Made by a program: the position numbers and the translations under genes
Assembly (NCBI RefSeq): GCF_019431375.1
Contig: NZ_CP080267.1
Location: forward strand, 1 to 64,000
DNA: 64,000 nucleotides
Direction of reading: 5' to 3'
Source of the DNA: Alcanivorax sp.
GTDB lineage: Bacteria > Pseudomonadota > Gammaproteobacteria > Pseudomonadales > Alcanivoracaceae
The notes under the pieces: generated by a model
What the model was told of the DNA's origin: nothing
Databases searched by the model: none
Seen by the model: the letters and a program-made list of their open reading frames with translations, nothing else
In this document: piece by piece, positions 16,205 to 26,232 of the stretch
Layout: every line of letters begins with the position of its first letter
Position numbering within the stretch: the first letter of the stretch is position 1

Positions 16205-16879
16205 ATGTTCGTAAACAAGATGTCTATTCTAGGAAACGCGGCCATGAAAACGAGACCTGTTTGTGACCCGTTGGTCCAATGTATACCAACACTGCTGTTG
16301 TTGTCCTTGGCTCTGTTGCCTGTCAGAGCCGTTTCGGCGGCGCCGGAGGGCTGGCGGGAGGTGGTTTTCGATGGCAGGACCGAATACCGCCTGGAGCAGG
16401 GTTGCTGGCAAAGTCGGGCATGGGGCACGGCATCGGGTCTGGTTCGGGAAAACACTGTGGATGTGACGCGCACGCCCTATCTGCGATGGCAGTGGCGTGC
16501 CGACCAGATAGCGGACTGGCCGGATTTGGATGAGAAGAGCAAGGCGGGAGACGACTTCCAGGCCAGGGTCTATGTGGTGAAGAAGGGCTGGCTGCCCTGG
16601 CAGACCCGGGCCATCAATTATGTCTGGTCCCGGCAGGGGACGCCGGGCACGTTCTGGCCCAATCCTTTTGCTTCCCAGGCGGTGATGGTGGTGGTACAGG
16701 GGCCGGGCGGCGCCGGGACCTGGCAGTCGTTCAGCCGTAATGTGCGTGAGGATTTTCGTCGCTTTCACGATCTGGAGGTGGACGAGGTAGATGCGGTGGC
16801 GATCATGACGGACGGGGATAATACGGGCGCACGGGTGGCCAGTTGCTACCGGCTGCCGGAATTTCGCGTCACGCCTTGA
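16205..16879 (+). CDS. DUF3047 secreted protein
   Basis: A 224-residue protein with a long N-terminal region, a hydrophobic stretch TLLLLSLALLP and a probable signal cut after VSAA near residue 46. The mature part has the DUF3047 pattern: YLRWQWRADQIADWPD, KAGDDFQARVYVV, NYVWSRQGTPGTFWPNPF and a C-terminal DAVAIMTDGDNTGARVASCY. The function of the family is unknown; proteins are exported. The start at 16205 has a strong GGGAGGAG site; the ATG at 16244 has none of that strength but would give a more usual signal peptide. Divergent from the GMC gene. Confidence 0.82.
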   Translation: MFVNKMSILGNAAMKTRPVCDPLVQCIPTLLLLSLALLPVRAVSAAPEGWREVVFDGRTEYRLEQGCWQSRAWGTASGLVRENTVDVTRTPYLRWQWRADQIADWPDLDEKSKAGDDFQARVYVVKKGWLPWQTRAINYVWSRQGTPGTFWPNPFASQAVMVVVQGPGGAGTWQSFSRNVREDFRRFHDLEVDEVDAVAIMTDGDNTGARVASCYRLPEFRVTP

Positions 16880-16890
16880 GCGTGGCAGTT

Positions 16891-16920
16891 GCGGTGCCGA
16901 CACCGCCCTGTTTATTATTT
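16891..16920 (+). terminator. Probable terminator of the DUF3047 gene
   Basis: GCGGTG, loop CCGA, CACCGC (16891-16906), followed by a T-rich stretch, 12 bp after the stop codon. Confidence 0.65.
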
Positions 16921-16927
16921 GTTCAAT

Positions 16928-17183
16928 TCGGTGTCTGTGATCAGGCGATCGTGGTCGTTTGATCAGAGATAACCGGGCAAAGGCACCACGATGTGTGGAC
17001 CCTATCCAAGAGGCAATAAAGGTTTTCCTTCCAGACTCAGTCTGTTGGCCTCTCTGTCTTCTTTTCCCGCTGTCGCAGAATCGTCACTGGTTTACGAGAT
17101 CCTGTTCCGGGCTTCGATATGGCAATGTCGAGCCGGATCTGGGGGGGCGCCATAAGGGCGCTGCAATGACCGCGAGGTAGCCC
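16928..17183 (+). other. Leader region upstream of the HNH gene
   Basis: About 256 bp before the HNH ATG. It contains two TGATCA palindromes (16938-16943 and 16959-16964). A 73-codon frame at 16959-17180 has no start signal and no recognisable product. GAGG before the ATG at 17184 is the ribosome binding site. Confidence 0.4.
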
Positions 17184-17744
17184 ATGAGTGAACGCATCCT
17201 GCGTCTGGACAAGACTGGTACTCCTGTCGAATGGCTGGACTGGCAGATGGCAGCCACCCTCTATGCCCGAGGGCTGGTGACCTGGACGCTGGGGGATGTA
17301 ATCTATCGCTTGCGCGGGGGGACCTGTCGCCTGTCTGGGGAGCGCTCAGCTCTGTCTTTGCACTCCATCATCGCCTGCGATGGCGTGGCCTACCCCCACA
17401 AACGCCCGGCACCGCCGTTGACTAACCGGGCCCTGTTCCGGCGAGACCAACATCTTTGTCTCTACTGTGGCAAACCTTTCCCGGAACACGTCCTGACCCG
17501 TGACCATATTGTCCCCACCTCGAAAGGGGGCCGGGATCGCTGGTCCAATGTGGTATCTGCCTGCCGGCGTTGTAACCAGCGCAAGGGCAGCCGCTGCCTG
17601 GAGGAAATCGACATGGATTTATTGGCTCTGCCCTATGTGCCGAACATGGCTGAATACCTGGCCTTGATAAACAGCCATCGTATCCGCGGGGATCAGATGG
17701 CATTTTTGCGGAGCCAGTTTGGCAAGAATAGTCGGCTTTTGTGA
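17184..17744 (+). CDS. HNH endonuclease family protein, copy A
   Basis: A 186-residue protein. The C-terminal half holds a zinc-stabilised HNH nuclease: CLYCGK, then TRDHIVPTSKGGRDRWSNVVSACRRCNQRKGSR with the HNH His and Asn and the second CxxC pair. The N-terminal 85 residues are of unknown function. Such stand-alone HNH proteins are common in gammaproteobacteria; their substrate is not known. The gene lies 111 bp upstream of pelA on the same strand and is included in the duplicated block. Confidence 0.85.
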   Translation: MSERILRLDKTGTPVEWLDWQMAATLYARGLVTWTLGDVIYRLRGGTCRLSGERSALSLHSIIACDGVAYPHKRPAPPLTNRALFRRDQHLCLYCGKPFPEHVLTRDHIVPTSKGGRDRWSNVVSACRRCNQRKGSRCLEEIDMDLLALPYVPNMAEYLALINSHRIRGDQMAFLRSQFGKNSRLL

Positions 17745-17855
17745 GCTGTGCATTTTACATAAATACCCTTTTTGTCGTATTTGGGTTAATTCATGTATCC
17801 CTCATTATTCACGCCGCATTGAAAGGGTATATAAGAAGATTAGGTTTTATGTGAA
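17745..17855 (+). promoter_or_regulatory. AT-rich pelA upstream region
   Basis: A markedly AT-rich stretch compared with its surroundings, with TATATA at 17828-17833 and several T-runs. It probably carries the pel promoter, but I cannot fix -35 and -10 boxes. The same sequence precedes copy B at 23338-23448. Confidence 0.4.
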
Positions 17856-20639
17856 TTGGGGAATTCATTGATCCGCTGTTATTTGGCAATTCTGCTGGTT
17901 TTTTTGGGGTTTTCTGCATCGGCTCAGGCACCGTCCGGGCTGGCCGCGTCGTTTTATTACGGTCCCCTCATCCCCTGGCACACCCTCTCTATCTATGATT
18001 TTCCTGTTGTTGAGCCGGATCAAGCCAGTGGCGTGCCCGATGCGTTTCGCGCGCAGCGCTTCTATGCCTATGTCAGCCTGGGTGAAGTTCTGGCATCACG
18101 CCCGTATTTCAAAGACCTGAAACCAGAGTGGCTGCTGGGGGAAAACCCGGATTGGGGCTCCCAGATATTCGATCTGTCTTCGCCGGGGTTGCGAGATTTT
18201 CTCCTCAAGCAGGTCATTGAGCCGGTGTGGCAGCAGGGCTACCGTGGCTTTTTCTTCGATACCCTGGATAGCTACCAGCTAGTCGCAAAGACGCCTGAGC
18301 AGCGGGAGCAGCAGCGGCAAGGCTTGGCGGCCTTGATCAACCAGATCTCCCAGCGTTATCCCCAGGCACGCTTTATTTTCAATCGTGGCTTTGAACTGAT
18401 GCCGCTGGTAGAGGCGCCGGTGGATGCCATCGCGGCGGAGTCACTTTACCAGCGCTGGGAGGCGGGCAAGCAGCGTTACGCACCGGTTCCCGAGGAAGAC
18501 CGTCAGTGGTTGCTGGGTCAGTTTGCCACTATGCGTGACCAGTACCAGGTAGAGACCATTGCGATCGATTATGCGCCGCCCAACCAGCGCCAGCAGGCCC
18601 GGGAAATTGCCGGGAAAATTGCGGGTCACGGTGTGATTCCCTGGGTCACCAACCCGGAGCTGGATATGCTCGGGCTGGGCGTGCGCGAGGTGCTGCCCCG
18701 GCAAGTGTTGTTGGTTCATGGTGGCAGCAATGAGCGATTCTGGGAGCTTTCCGATGCGGTGCGTTATGGGCTGATGCCCCTGCAGTTTCAGGGGCTGGTT
18801 CCTGATATCCGTGCCATCAATTCCAGCATGCCCGCTGGCACCCTGCAGGGACGATACGCCGGTATTGTCGTGTGGCTGGAAGAGGAAGAGCTGGCCGATG
18901 CCGATTTTGAGGCCTGGCTGGTGGAGCAAAAAAATGCGGGCGTTCCCATTGCCATGCTGGGTTACCCGGCGGTGGACCCCGTGGGTCCCAACGCGCAGGC
19001 TTTCGGGTTTGAGGGGCGGCCTACACCCTTGTCACCGCCGACGGTTACCCTTCAGCATGAGGCCATGGGGTTTGAGCTGGCACTGCCCAAACTGATTGAG
19101 TTGTCGTCACCATTGCATAACCCTTCTGCGCAGCCCTGGCTGGAGCTTCGTGCCGGGGAGCACACTTATACGCCGGTGGCGACCTCGTCCTGGGGCGGCT
19201 ATGCCTTCCAGCCCTTCATGATCCGTTCGATATTACCCGGAGAGAAAGGTGAAGGGCTGGATCGCTGGGTGGTCAATCCGCTCACCTTTATTCGTGAGGC
19301 ACTGCAGTTGCCTGCCATGCCGATTCCGGATGTGACGACGGAAAATGGTCGGCGCTTGCTCTTCGCGCACATGGATGGAGATGGTTTTCCCAGCCTGGCC
19401 GAGGTGAAGGGTTATCAGGGGCAAACCGATGCCCGGGTATTGCTGGAGGAAGTGCTCAAACGTTTTGAGGTGCCCACCACCATCTCGGTGATCGAGGGTG
19501 AAGTGGCACCCCACGGCCTCTACCCGAAGATGTCCGCCGAGCTGGAGCAGATCGCTCGGGAAATGTTCGCCTTGCCCCACGTGGAAGCGGCTACCCACAC
19601 CTATTCGCATCCTTTTTTCTGGTACGACGCCCAGCAAATGCCAGGGGAGCTGTATGGCCCCGAAGGGCAATTGCGCCTGCCTATCCCCGATTACCAGATG
19701 GACCCGATGCGTGAAGTGGTCGGTTCGGCACAGTACATCAACAACAACCTGCTGGCCGACGGCAAGCGTACCAAAATGGTGCTGTGGAGTGGCGATACCC
19801 TTCCCACTCCTGAAGCCCTTGCTGCGGCACGGCGGGGCAACCTGCTGAACATGAACGGTAGCGATACCATCATCACCCACAGTGCGCCCACCTGGACCCT
19901 GATCAAGGGAATCGGTTTGCCCAAGGGGGACGAATATCAGGTTTATGCGCCCAACCAGAACGAAAGCATTTATACCAATGAGTGGAGTGGCCCTTTCTAC
20001 GGTTTTGAGCGTGTGCTCGAGACTTTCGAACTGACAGAAAGCCCCCATCGCTTCAAGCCGGTGAACATCTATTACCACACCTACATCGCCAGCAAGACGG
20101 CAGCTCTGGAATCCTTGCTAAGGGTCTATCGGTGGGCGCAGTCGCAACCGCTTCATCCGGTGTTTGCGTCTGACTATGCCCGCAAGGTGCTGGACTTCAA
20201 CACCATGGTGATCGCCCGGGATAATGATGGTTGGTGGGTAAAAGGCAATGGCGAACTGCGCACCCTGCGATTACCTGAGGCGCTGCCGCTACCGGCCCTG
20301 ACCAATAATACTCATGGGGTCGCCGGCTACCGGGAAGACGGTCCCGGCCGCTACCTGCATTTGTCCGGCGCTGCCGCTCACTGGCAGCCCGGTTCGGACT
20401 CGTTGCCTTACCTGCAACAGGCCAATGGCCGCCTGACCACATTTGCTCGCAATGAAGACGGCATGCAATTTTCTCTGATCGGGCACAGCACACTGGAATT
20501 TGCCATCGGCAATGCCGATGGTTGCTCGCTCAACCATAACGATGAACCACTGAAACCAGTGCGTCGGGACGGAACCCTCTATCACTACAGGAGTGCGAAG
20601 CATGAGCTCGAAGAGCTACGGCTACACTGTTCGCACTGA
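17856..20639 (+). CDS. pelA: PelA, Pel polysaccharide hydrolase/deacetylase, copy A
   Basis: A 927-residue periplasmic enzyme, close to Pseudomonas PelA (948). It partly deacetylates and also cleaves the GalN-rich Pel polymer. After the signal peptide (LAILLVFLGFSASAQA) comes the glycoside hydrolase domain, about 25-280, with FFDTLDS (Asp135, Asp138) and AESLY (Glu195) at the spacing of the known catalytic pair. The deacetylase domain has HMDGDGF (Asp507, Asp509) and THTYSHPFF (His581, His585), the metal-binding set. Start is a TTG: 17856 gives the longest frame, while TTG 17868, with GGGGA five bases upstream, is the better start. Confidence 0.93.
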   Translation: MGNSLIRCYLAILLVFLGFSASAQAPSGLAASFYYGPLIPWHTLSIYDFPVVEPDQASGVPDAFRAQRFYAYVSLGEVLASRPYFKDLKPEWLLGENPDWGSQIFDLSSPGLRDFLLKQVIEPVWQQGYRGFFFDTLDSYQLVAKTPEQREQQRQGLAALINQISQRYPQARFIFNRGFELMPLVEAPVDAIAAESLYQRWEAGKQRYAPVPEEDRQWLLGQFATMRDQYQVETIAIDYAPPNQRQQAREIAGKIAGHGVIPWVTNPELDMLGLGVREVLPRQVLLVHGGSNERFWELSDAVRYGLMPLQFQGLVPDIRAINSSMPAGTLQGRYAGIVVWLEEEELADADFEAWLVEQKNAGVPIAMLGYPAVDPVGPNAQAFGFEGRPTPLSPPTVTLQHEAMGFELALPKLIELSSPLHNPSAQPWLELRAGEHTYTPVATSSWGGYAFQPFMIRSILPGEKGEGLDRWVVNPLTFIREALQLPAMPIPDVTTENGRRLLFAHMDGDGFPSLAEVKGYQGQTDARVLLEEVLKRFEVPTTISVIEGEVAPHGLYPKMSAELEQIAREMFALPHVEAATHTYSHPFFWYDAQQMPGELYGPEGQLRLPIPDYQMDPMREVVGSAQYINNNLLADGKRTKMVLWSGDTLPTPEALAAARRGNLLNMNGSDTIITHSAPTWTLIKGIGLPKGDEYQVYAPNQNESIYTNEWSGPFYGFERVLETFELTESPHRFKPVNIYYHTYIASKTAALESLLRVYRWAQSQPLHPVFASDYARKVLDFNTMVIARDNDGWWVKGNGELRTLRLPEALPLPALTNNTHGVAGYREDGPGRYLHLSGAAAHWQPGSDSLPYLQQANGRLTTFARNEDGMQFSLIGHSTLEFAIGNADGCSLNHNDEPLKPVRRDGTLYHYRSAKHELEELRLHCSH

Positions 20640-20747
20640 GCGATTACGGGTTCTCGGCCCCACAGAGTTGTTCGCTTGTCTGTTGCTGATCCTGGTGGTC
20701 TGTTGGCTGGCATTTCCGCGGGATCTGGCCGTCACGTTGCGCAATGC
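20602..20747 (+). pseudogene. pelB: Truncated 5' end of pelB1, copy A
   Basis: The first 48 codons of PelB1 (identical to 26195-26340), including the transmembrane helix, then the frame is cut at the end of the direct repeat. The continuation belongs to the HNH gene in error-rich form. Confidence 0.8.
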
Positions 20748-22520
20748 GCAAGGGCAGCCGCTGCCTGGAGTGGAAATCGACATGGATTTGTTTGCTCTGC
20801 CCCAGCAAAGGAACGAGGCTTGAATACCTGGCCTTGATAAACAGCCATCGTATCCGGGGATCAGATGGCATTATGGAGCCAGTTTAGCAAGAATAGTCGG
20901 CTTTTGTGAGCGGCATTTTACATAAATACCTTTTTGTCGTATTTGGTTAATTCATCCCCATTATCACGCCGCATTGAAAGGGTATATAAGAAGATTAGCT
21001 CTTATGTGAATTGGGGAATTCATTGATCCGCTGTTATTTTGGCAATTCTGCTGGCTTTTTTTGGGGTTTTCTGCATCGGTCAAAATTCGTCCGGGCTGGC
21101 CGCGTCGTTTTATTACGGTCCCCATCCTGGCACCCTCTATCTAGTGATTTTCCTGTTGTTGAGCCGGATCGGGCCAGGTGGCGCCTGATGTTTCGCGCGC
21201 AGCGCTTCGCGCCTATGTCAGCCTGGTGAAGTTCTGGCGATCACGCCCGTATTTTACAAAGATCTGGAAAACCACAGAGCGGTTGCCAGAAAACTGGATT
21301 GGGGCCCTAGATATTCGATCTGGTCTTCGCCGGGGTTGCGAGATTTTCTCCTCAAGCAGTATCATTGAGCCAGCAGCAGGCTACCAGGTTTCTTCTTCGA
21401 TACCCTGGATAGCTACCGCCAAGTCGCAAAGACGCCTGAGCAGCGGGAGCAGCAGCGGCAAGGCTTGGCGGCCTTGATCAACCAGATCTCCCAGCGCATC
21501 CCCAGGCATGGCTTATTTTCAATCGTGGCTTTGAGTCTGATGCCGCCAGTAGAGGCGTGCCGGATGCCATCGCGGCGGAGTCACTTTACCAGCGCTGGGA
21601 GGCGGGCAAGCAGCGTTACGCACCGGTTCTGAGAAGACCGTCAGCGGTTAAATACAATTATGCGTACCAGCGTACCAGGTAGAGACCATTGCGATTTGAT
21701 TATGCGCCACCAACCAGCGCCAGCGGTGTTCGGAAATTGCCGGAAATTCTTGCGGGGTCATGTGATTCCTGGGTCACCAACCCGGAGCCGATATGTTTCG
21801 CTGGCAAAGAGTAAAGTGCCCCGGCGTTGCTGGTCTGGCGGTGGCAGCAATGAGCATTCTGGAGCTTTCCGATGCGGCAACAGGGGCTTAGATGCCCCTG
21901 CAGTTTCAGGGGCTGTCTCTGATATCCGCCATCAATTCCGTTACGCCCGCTGGCACTTGCAGGGACGATACGCCGGTATTGTCGTGTGGCTGGAAGAGTG
22001 AAGAGCTGGCCGATGCCGATTTTGAGGCCAGCCAGGTGGAGCAAAAAAAATGCGGGCGTTCCCATTGCTGTATGCTGTTACTTCCGGCAGGACCCTGTGG
22101 GTCCCAACGCGGTGGCTTTCGGGTTTATGGCGGCCTACACCTTTGCTCACCGCCGATACAACTTCAGCATGAGTGCGCCAGCGGGTTTGTTTTGGCAACT
22201 TCGCCCTAAATCCTGACGGAGTTGTCGTCACCATTGCATAACCCTTCTGCGCAGCCCTGGCTGAGCTTCGTGCGCCGGGAGCACACTTATACGCCGGTGG
22301 GCGACTGTCCTGGGGCGGCTATGCCTTCCAGCTTCCTTCATGATCCGTTCGATATTACCCTGAGAGAAAGGTGAAGGCTGACTGCTGGGTGGTCAATCCG
22401 CCTTCACCTTTATTCGTGAGGCACTGCAGTTGCCTGCCATGCCGATTCCGGATGTGACGACGGAAAATGGTCGCTTGCTCTTCAGCACATGGATGGAGAT
22501 GGTTTTTCCAGCCCGGCCGA
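20748..22520 (+). pseudogene. Error-rich copy of HNH end, pelA upstream region and pelA first half
   Basis: Follows 17581-19402 from end to end but with one-base insertions, deletions and substitutions every 10-30 bp, so no frame survives. The density is the same across the intergenic part and the genes. The block ends abruptly at the start of direct repeat copy B. Indel-dominated damage that ignores coding sequence points to uncorrected long-read sequence rather than to decay of a real gene. Confidence 0.8.
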
Positions 22521-22776
22521 TCGGTGTCTGTGATCAGGCGATCGTGGTCGTTTGATCAGAGATAACCGGGCAAAGGCACCACGATGTGTGGACCCTATCC
22601 AAGAGGCAATAAAGGTTTTCCTTCCAGACTCAGTCTGTTGGCCTCTCTGTCTTCTTTTCCCGCTGTCGCAGAATCGTCACTGGTTTACGAGATCCTGTTC
22701 CGGGCTTCGATATGGCAATGTCGAGCCGGATCTGGGGGGGCGCCATAAGGGCGCTGCAATGACCGCGAGGTAGCCC

Positions 22777-23337
22777 ATGAGTGAACGCATCCTGCGTCTG
22801 GACAAGACTGGTACTCCTGTCGAATGGCTGGACTGGCAGATGGCAGCCACCCTCTATGCCCGAGGGCTGGTGACCTGGACGCTGGGGGATGTAATCTATC
22901 GCTTGCGCGGGGGGACCTGTCGCCTGTCTGGGGAGCGCTCAGCTCTGTCTTTGCACTCCATCATCGCCTGCGATGGCGTGGCCTACCCCCACAAACGCCC
23001 GGCACCGCCGTTGACTAACCGGGCCCTGTTCCGGCGAGACCAACATCTTTGTCTCTACTGTGGCAAACCTTTCCCGGAACACGTCCTGACCCGTGACCAT
23101 ATTGTCCCCACCTCGAAAGGGGGCCGGGATCGCTGGTCCAATGTGGTATCTGCCTGCCGGCGTTGTAACCAGCGCAAGGGCAGCCGCTGCCTGGAGGAAA
23201 TCGACATGGATTTATTGGCTCTGCCCTATGTGCCGAACATGGCTGAATACCTGGCCTTGATAAACAGCCATCGTATCCGCGGGGATCAGATGGCATTTTT
23301 GCGGAGCCAGTTTGGCAAGAATAGTCGGCTTTTGTGA
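22777..23337 (+). CDS. HNH endonuclease family protein, copy B
   Basis: Identical product to the gene at 17184-17744: 186 residues with a C-terminal HNH domain (CLYCGK, DHIVPTSKGG, CRRCNQ). Upstream of it the sequence comes out of the error-rich block at the T22521 junction. If the direct repeat is an assembly duplicate, this and copy A are one gene. Confidence 0.8.
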   Translation: MSERILRLDKTGTPVEWLDWQMAATLYARGLVTWTLGDVIYRLRGGTCRLSGERSALSLHSIIACDGVAYPHKRPAPPLTNRALFRRDQHLCLYCGKPFPEHVLTRDHIVPTSKGGRDRWSNVVSACRRCNQRKGSRCLEEIDMDLLALPYVPNMAEYLALINSHRIRGDQMAFLRSQFGKNSRLL

Positions 23338-23448
23338 GCTGTGCATTTTACATAAATACCCTTTTTGTCGTATTTGGGTTAATTCATGTATCCCTCATTA
23401 TTCACGCCGCATTGAAAGGGTATATAAGAAGATTAGGTTTTATGTGAA

Positions 23449-26232
23449 TTGGGGAATTCATTGATCCGCTGTTATTTGGCAATTCTGCTGGTTTTTTTGG
23501 GGTTTTCTGCATCGGCTCAGGCACCGTCCGGGCTGGCCGCGTCGTTTTATTACGGTCCCCTCATCCCCTGGCACACCCTCTCTATCTATGATTTTCCTGT
23601 TGTTGAGCCGGATCAAGCCAGTGGCGTGCCCGATGCGTTTCGCGCGCAGCGCTTCTATGCCTATGTCAGCCTGGGTGAAGTTCTGGCATCACGCCCGTAT
23701 TTCAAAGACCTGAAACCAGAGTGGCTGCTGGGGGAAAACCCGGATTGGGGCTCCCAGATATTCGATCTGTCTTCGCCGGGGTTGCGAGATTTTCTCCTCA
23801 AGCAGGTCATTGAGCCGGTGTGGCAGCAGGGCTACCGTGGCTTTTTCTTCGATACCCTGGATAGCTACCAGCTAGTCGCAAAGACGCCTGAGCAGCGGGA
23901 GCAGCAGCGGCAAGGCTTGGCGGCCTTGATCAACCAGATCTCCCAGCGTTATCCCCAGGCACGCTTTATTTTCAATCGTGGCTTTGAACTGATGCCGCTG
24001 GTAGAGGCGCCGGTGGATGCCATCGCGGCGGAGTCACTTTACCAGCGCTGGGAGGCGGGCAAGCAGCGTTACGCACCGGTTCCCGAGGAAGACCGTCAGT
24101 GGTTGCTGGGTCAGTTTGCCACTATGCGTGACCAGTACCAGGTAGAGACCATTGCGATCGATTATGCGCCGCCCAACCAGCGCCAGCAGGCCCGGGAAAT
24201 TGCCGGGAAAATTGCGGGTCACGGTGTGATTCCCTGGGTCACCAACCCGGAGCTGGATATGCTCGGGCTGGGCGTGCGCGAGGTGCTGCCCCGGCAAGTG
24301 TTGTTGGTTCATGGTGGCAGCAATGAGCGATTCTGGGAGCTTTCCGATGCGGTGCGTTATGGGCTGATGCCCCTGCAGTTTCAGGGGCTGGTTCCTGATA
24401 TCCGTGCCATCAATTCCAGCATGCCCGCTGGCACCCTGCAGGGACGATACGCCGGTATTGTCGTGTGGCTGGAAGAGGAAGAGCTGGCCGATGCCGATTT
24501 TGAGGCCTGGCTGGTGGAGCAAAAAAATGCGGGCGTTCCCATTGCCATGCTGGGTTACCCGGCGGTGGACCCCGTGGGTCCCAACGCGCAGGCTTTCGGG
24601 TTTGAGGGGCGGCCTACACCCTTGTCACCGCCGACGGTTACCCTTCAGCATGAGGCCATGGGGTTTGAGCTGGCACTGCCCAAACTGATTGAGTTGTCGT
24701 CACCATTGCATAACCCTTCTGCGCAGCCCTGGCTGGAGCTTCGTGCCGGGGAGCACACTTATACGCCGGTGGCGACCTCGTCCTGGGGCGGCTATGCCTT
24801 CCAGCCCTTCATGATCCGTTCGATATTACCCGGAGAGAAAGGTGAAGGGCTGGATCGCTGGGTGGTCAATCCGCTCACCTTTATTCGTGAGGCACTGCAG
24901 TTGCCTGCCATGCCGATTCCGGATGTGACGACGGAAAATGGTCGGCGCTTGCTCTTCGCGCACATGGATGGAGATGGTTTTCCCAGCCTGGCCGAGGTGA
25001 AGGGTTATCAGGGGCAAACCGATGCCCGGGTATTGCTGGAGGAAGTGCTCAAACGTTTTGAGGTGCCCACCACCATCTCGGTGATCGAGGGTGAAGTGGC
25101 ACCCCACGGCCTCTACCCGAAGATGTCCGCCGAGCTGGAGCAGATCGCTCGGGAAATGTTCGCCTTGCCCCACGTGGAAGCGGCTACCCACACCTATTCG
25201 CATCCTTTTTTCTGGTACGACGCCCAGCAAATGCCAGGGGAGCTGTATGGCCCCGAAGGGCAATTGCGCCTGCCTATCCCCGATTACCAGATGGACCCGA
25301 TGCGTGAAGTGGTCGGTTCGGCACAGTACATCAACAACAACCTGCTGGCCGACGGCAAGCGTACCAAAATGGTGCTGTGGAGTGGCGATACCCTTCCCAC
25401 TCCTGAAGCCCTTGCTGCGGCACGGCGGGGCAACCTGCTGAACATGAACGGTAGCGATACCATCATCACCCACAGTGCGCCCACCTGGACCCTGATCAAG
25501 GGAATCGGTTTGCCCAAGGGGGACGAATATCAGGTTTATGCGCCCAACCAGAACGAAAGCATTTATACCAATGAGTGGAGTGGCCCTTTCTACGGTTTTG
25601 AGCGTGTGCTCGAGACTTTCGAACTGACAGAAAGCCCCCATCGCTTCAAGCCGGTGAACATCTATTACCACACCTACATCGCCAGCAAGACGGCAGCTCT
25701 GGAATCCTTGCTAAGGGTCTATCGGTGGGCGCAGTCGCAACCGCTTCATCCGGTGTTTGCGTCTGACTATGCCCGCAAGGTGCTGGACTTCAACACCATG
25801 GTGATCGCCCGGGATAATGATGGTTGGTGGGTAAAAGGCAATGGCGAACTGCGCACCCTGCGATTACCTGAGGCGCTGCCGCTACCGGCCCTGACCAATA
25901 ATACTCATGGGGTCGCCGGCTACCGGGAAGACGGTCCCGGCCGCTACCTGCATTTGTCCGGCGCTGCCGCTCACTGGCAGCCCGGTTCGGACTCGTTGCC
26001 TTACCTGCAACAGGCCAATGGCCGCCTGACCACATTTGCTCGCAATGAAGACGGCATGCAATTTTCTCTGATCGGGCACAGCACACTGGAATTTGCCATC
26101 GGCAATGCCGATGGTTGCTCGCTCAACCATAACGATGAACCACTGAAACCAGTGCGTCGGGACGGAACCCTCTATCACTACAGGAGTGCGAAGCATGAGC
26201 TCGAAGAGCTACGGCTACACTGTTCGCACTGA
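23449..26232 (+). CDS. pelA: PelA, copy B, joined to the intact operon
   Basis: Identical to the protein at 17856-20639, with both the hydrolase (Asp135, Asp138, Glu195) and deacetylase (Asp507, Asp509, His581, His585) residues. Its end overlaps the start of pelB1 by 38 bp, which supports coupled translation. This copy is followed by the complete pelB-pelG series and is the functional context. The TTG at 23461 with GGGGA upstream is the preferred start. Confidence 0.92.
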   Translation: MGNSLIRCYLAILLVFLGFSASAQAPSGLAASFYYGPLIPWHTLSIYDFPVVEPDQASGVPDAFRAQRFYAYVSLGEVLASRPYFKDLKPEWLLGENPDWGSQIFDLSSPGLRDFLLKQVIEPVWQQGYRGFFFDTLDSYQLVAKTPEQREQQRQGLAALINQISQRYPQARFIFNRGFELMPLVEAPVDAIAAESLYQRWEAGKQRYAPVPEEDRQWLLGQFATMRDQYQVETIAIDYAPPNQRQQAREIAGKIAGHGVIPWVTNPELDMLGLGVREVLPRQVLLVHGGSNERFWELSDAVRYGLMPLQFQGLVPDIRAINSSMPAGTLQGRYAGIVVWLEEEELADADFEAWLVEQKNAGVPIAMLGYPAVDPVGPNAQAFGFEGRPTPLSPPTVTLQHEAMGFELALPKLIELSSPLHNPSAQPWLELRAGEHTYTPVATSSWGGYAFQPFMIRSILPGEKGEGLDRWVVNPLTFIREALQLPAMPIPDVTTENGRRLLFAHMDGDGFPSLAEVKGYQGQTDARVLLEEVLKRFEVPTTISVIEGEVAPHGLYPKMSAELEQIAREMFALPHVEAATHTYSHPFFWYDAQQMPGELYGPEGQLRLPIPDYQMDPMREVVGSAQYINNNLLADGKRTKMVLWSGDTLPTPEALAAARRGNLLNMNGSDTIITHSAPTWTLIKGIGLPKGDEYQVYAPNQNESIYTNEWSGPFYGFERVLETFELTESPHRFKPVNIYYHTYIASKTAALESLLRVYRWAQSQPLHPVFASDYARKVLDFNTMVIARDNDGWWVKGNGELRTLRLPEALPLPALTNNTHGVAGYREDGPGRYLHLSGAAAHWQPGSDSLPYLQQANGRLTTFARNEDGMQFSLIGHSTLEFAIGNADGCSLNHNDEPLKPVRRDGTLYHYRSAKHELEELRLHCSH

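Larger units (their letters stand above)
16928..20747 (+). repeat. 3,820-bp direct repeat, copy A (HNH, pelA, start of pelB)
   Basis: Every base I compared, and the predicted HNH and PelA proteins, are the same as in 22521-26340 at a constant offset of 5,593. Identity starts at T16928 and stops after C20747, inside the pelB1 coding region. Copy A then runs into an error-rich copy of its own interior starting at the sequence of 17581, with GC as microhomology. Confidence 0.9.

Noticed and set aside
16971..17060. A possible c-di-GMP (GEMM-I) riboswitch before the HNH and pelA genes, suggested by GGGCAAAGG at 16975.
   Set aside because: The second conserved block (GACGCAAAGCC) and the receptor helix are missing, and the flanking bases do not match the family core.
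20593..20823. A small protein made of the PelB1 start and an HNH-derived tail.
   Set aside because: It exists only because of the junction at 20747 and is cut at an unrelated stop.
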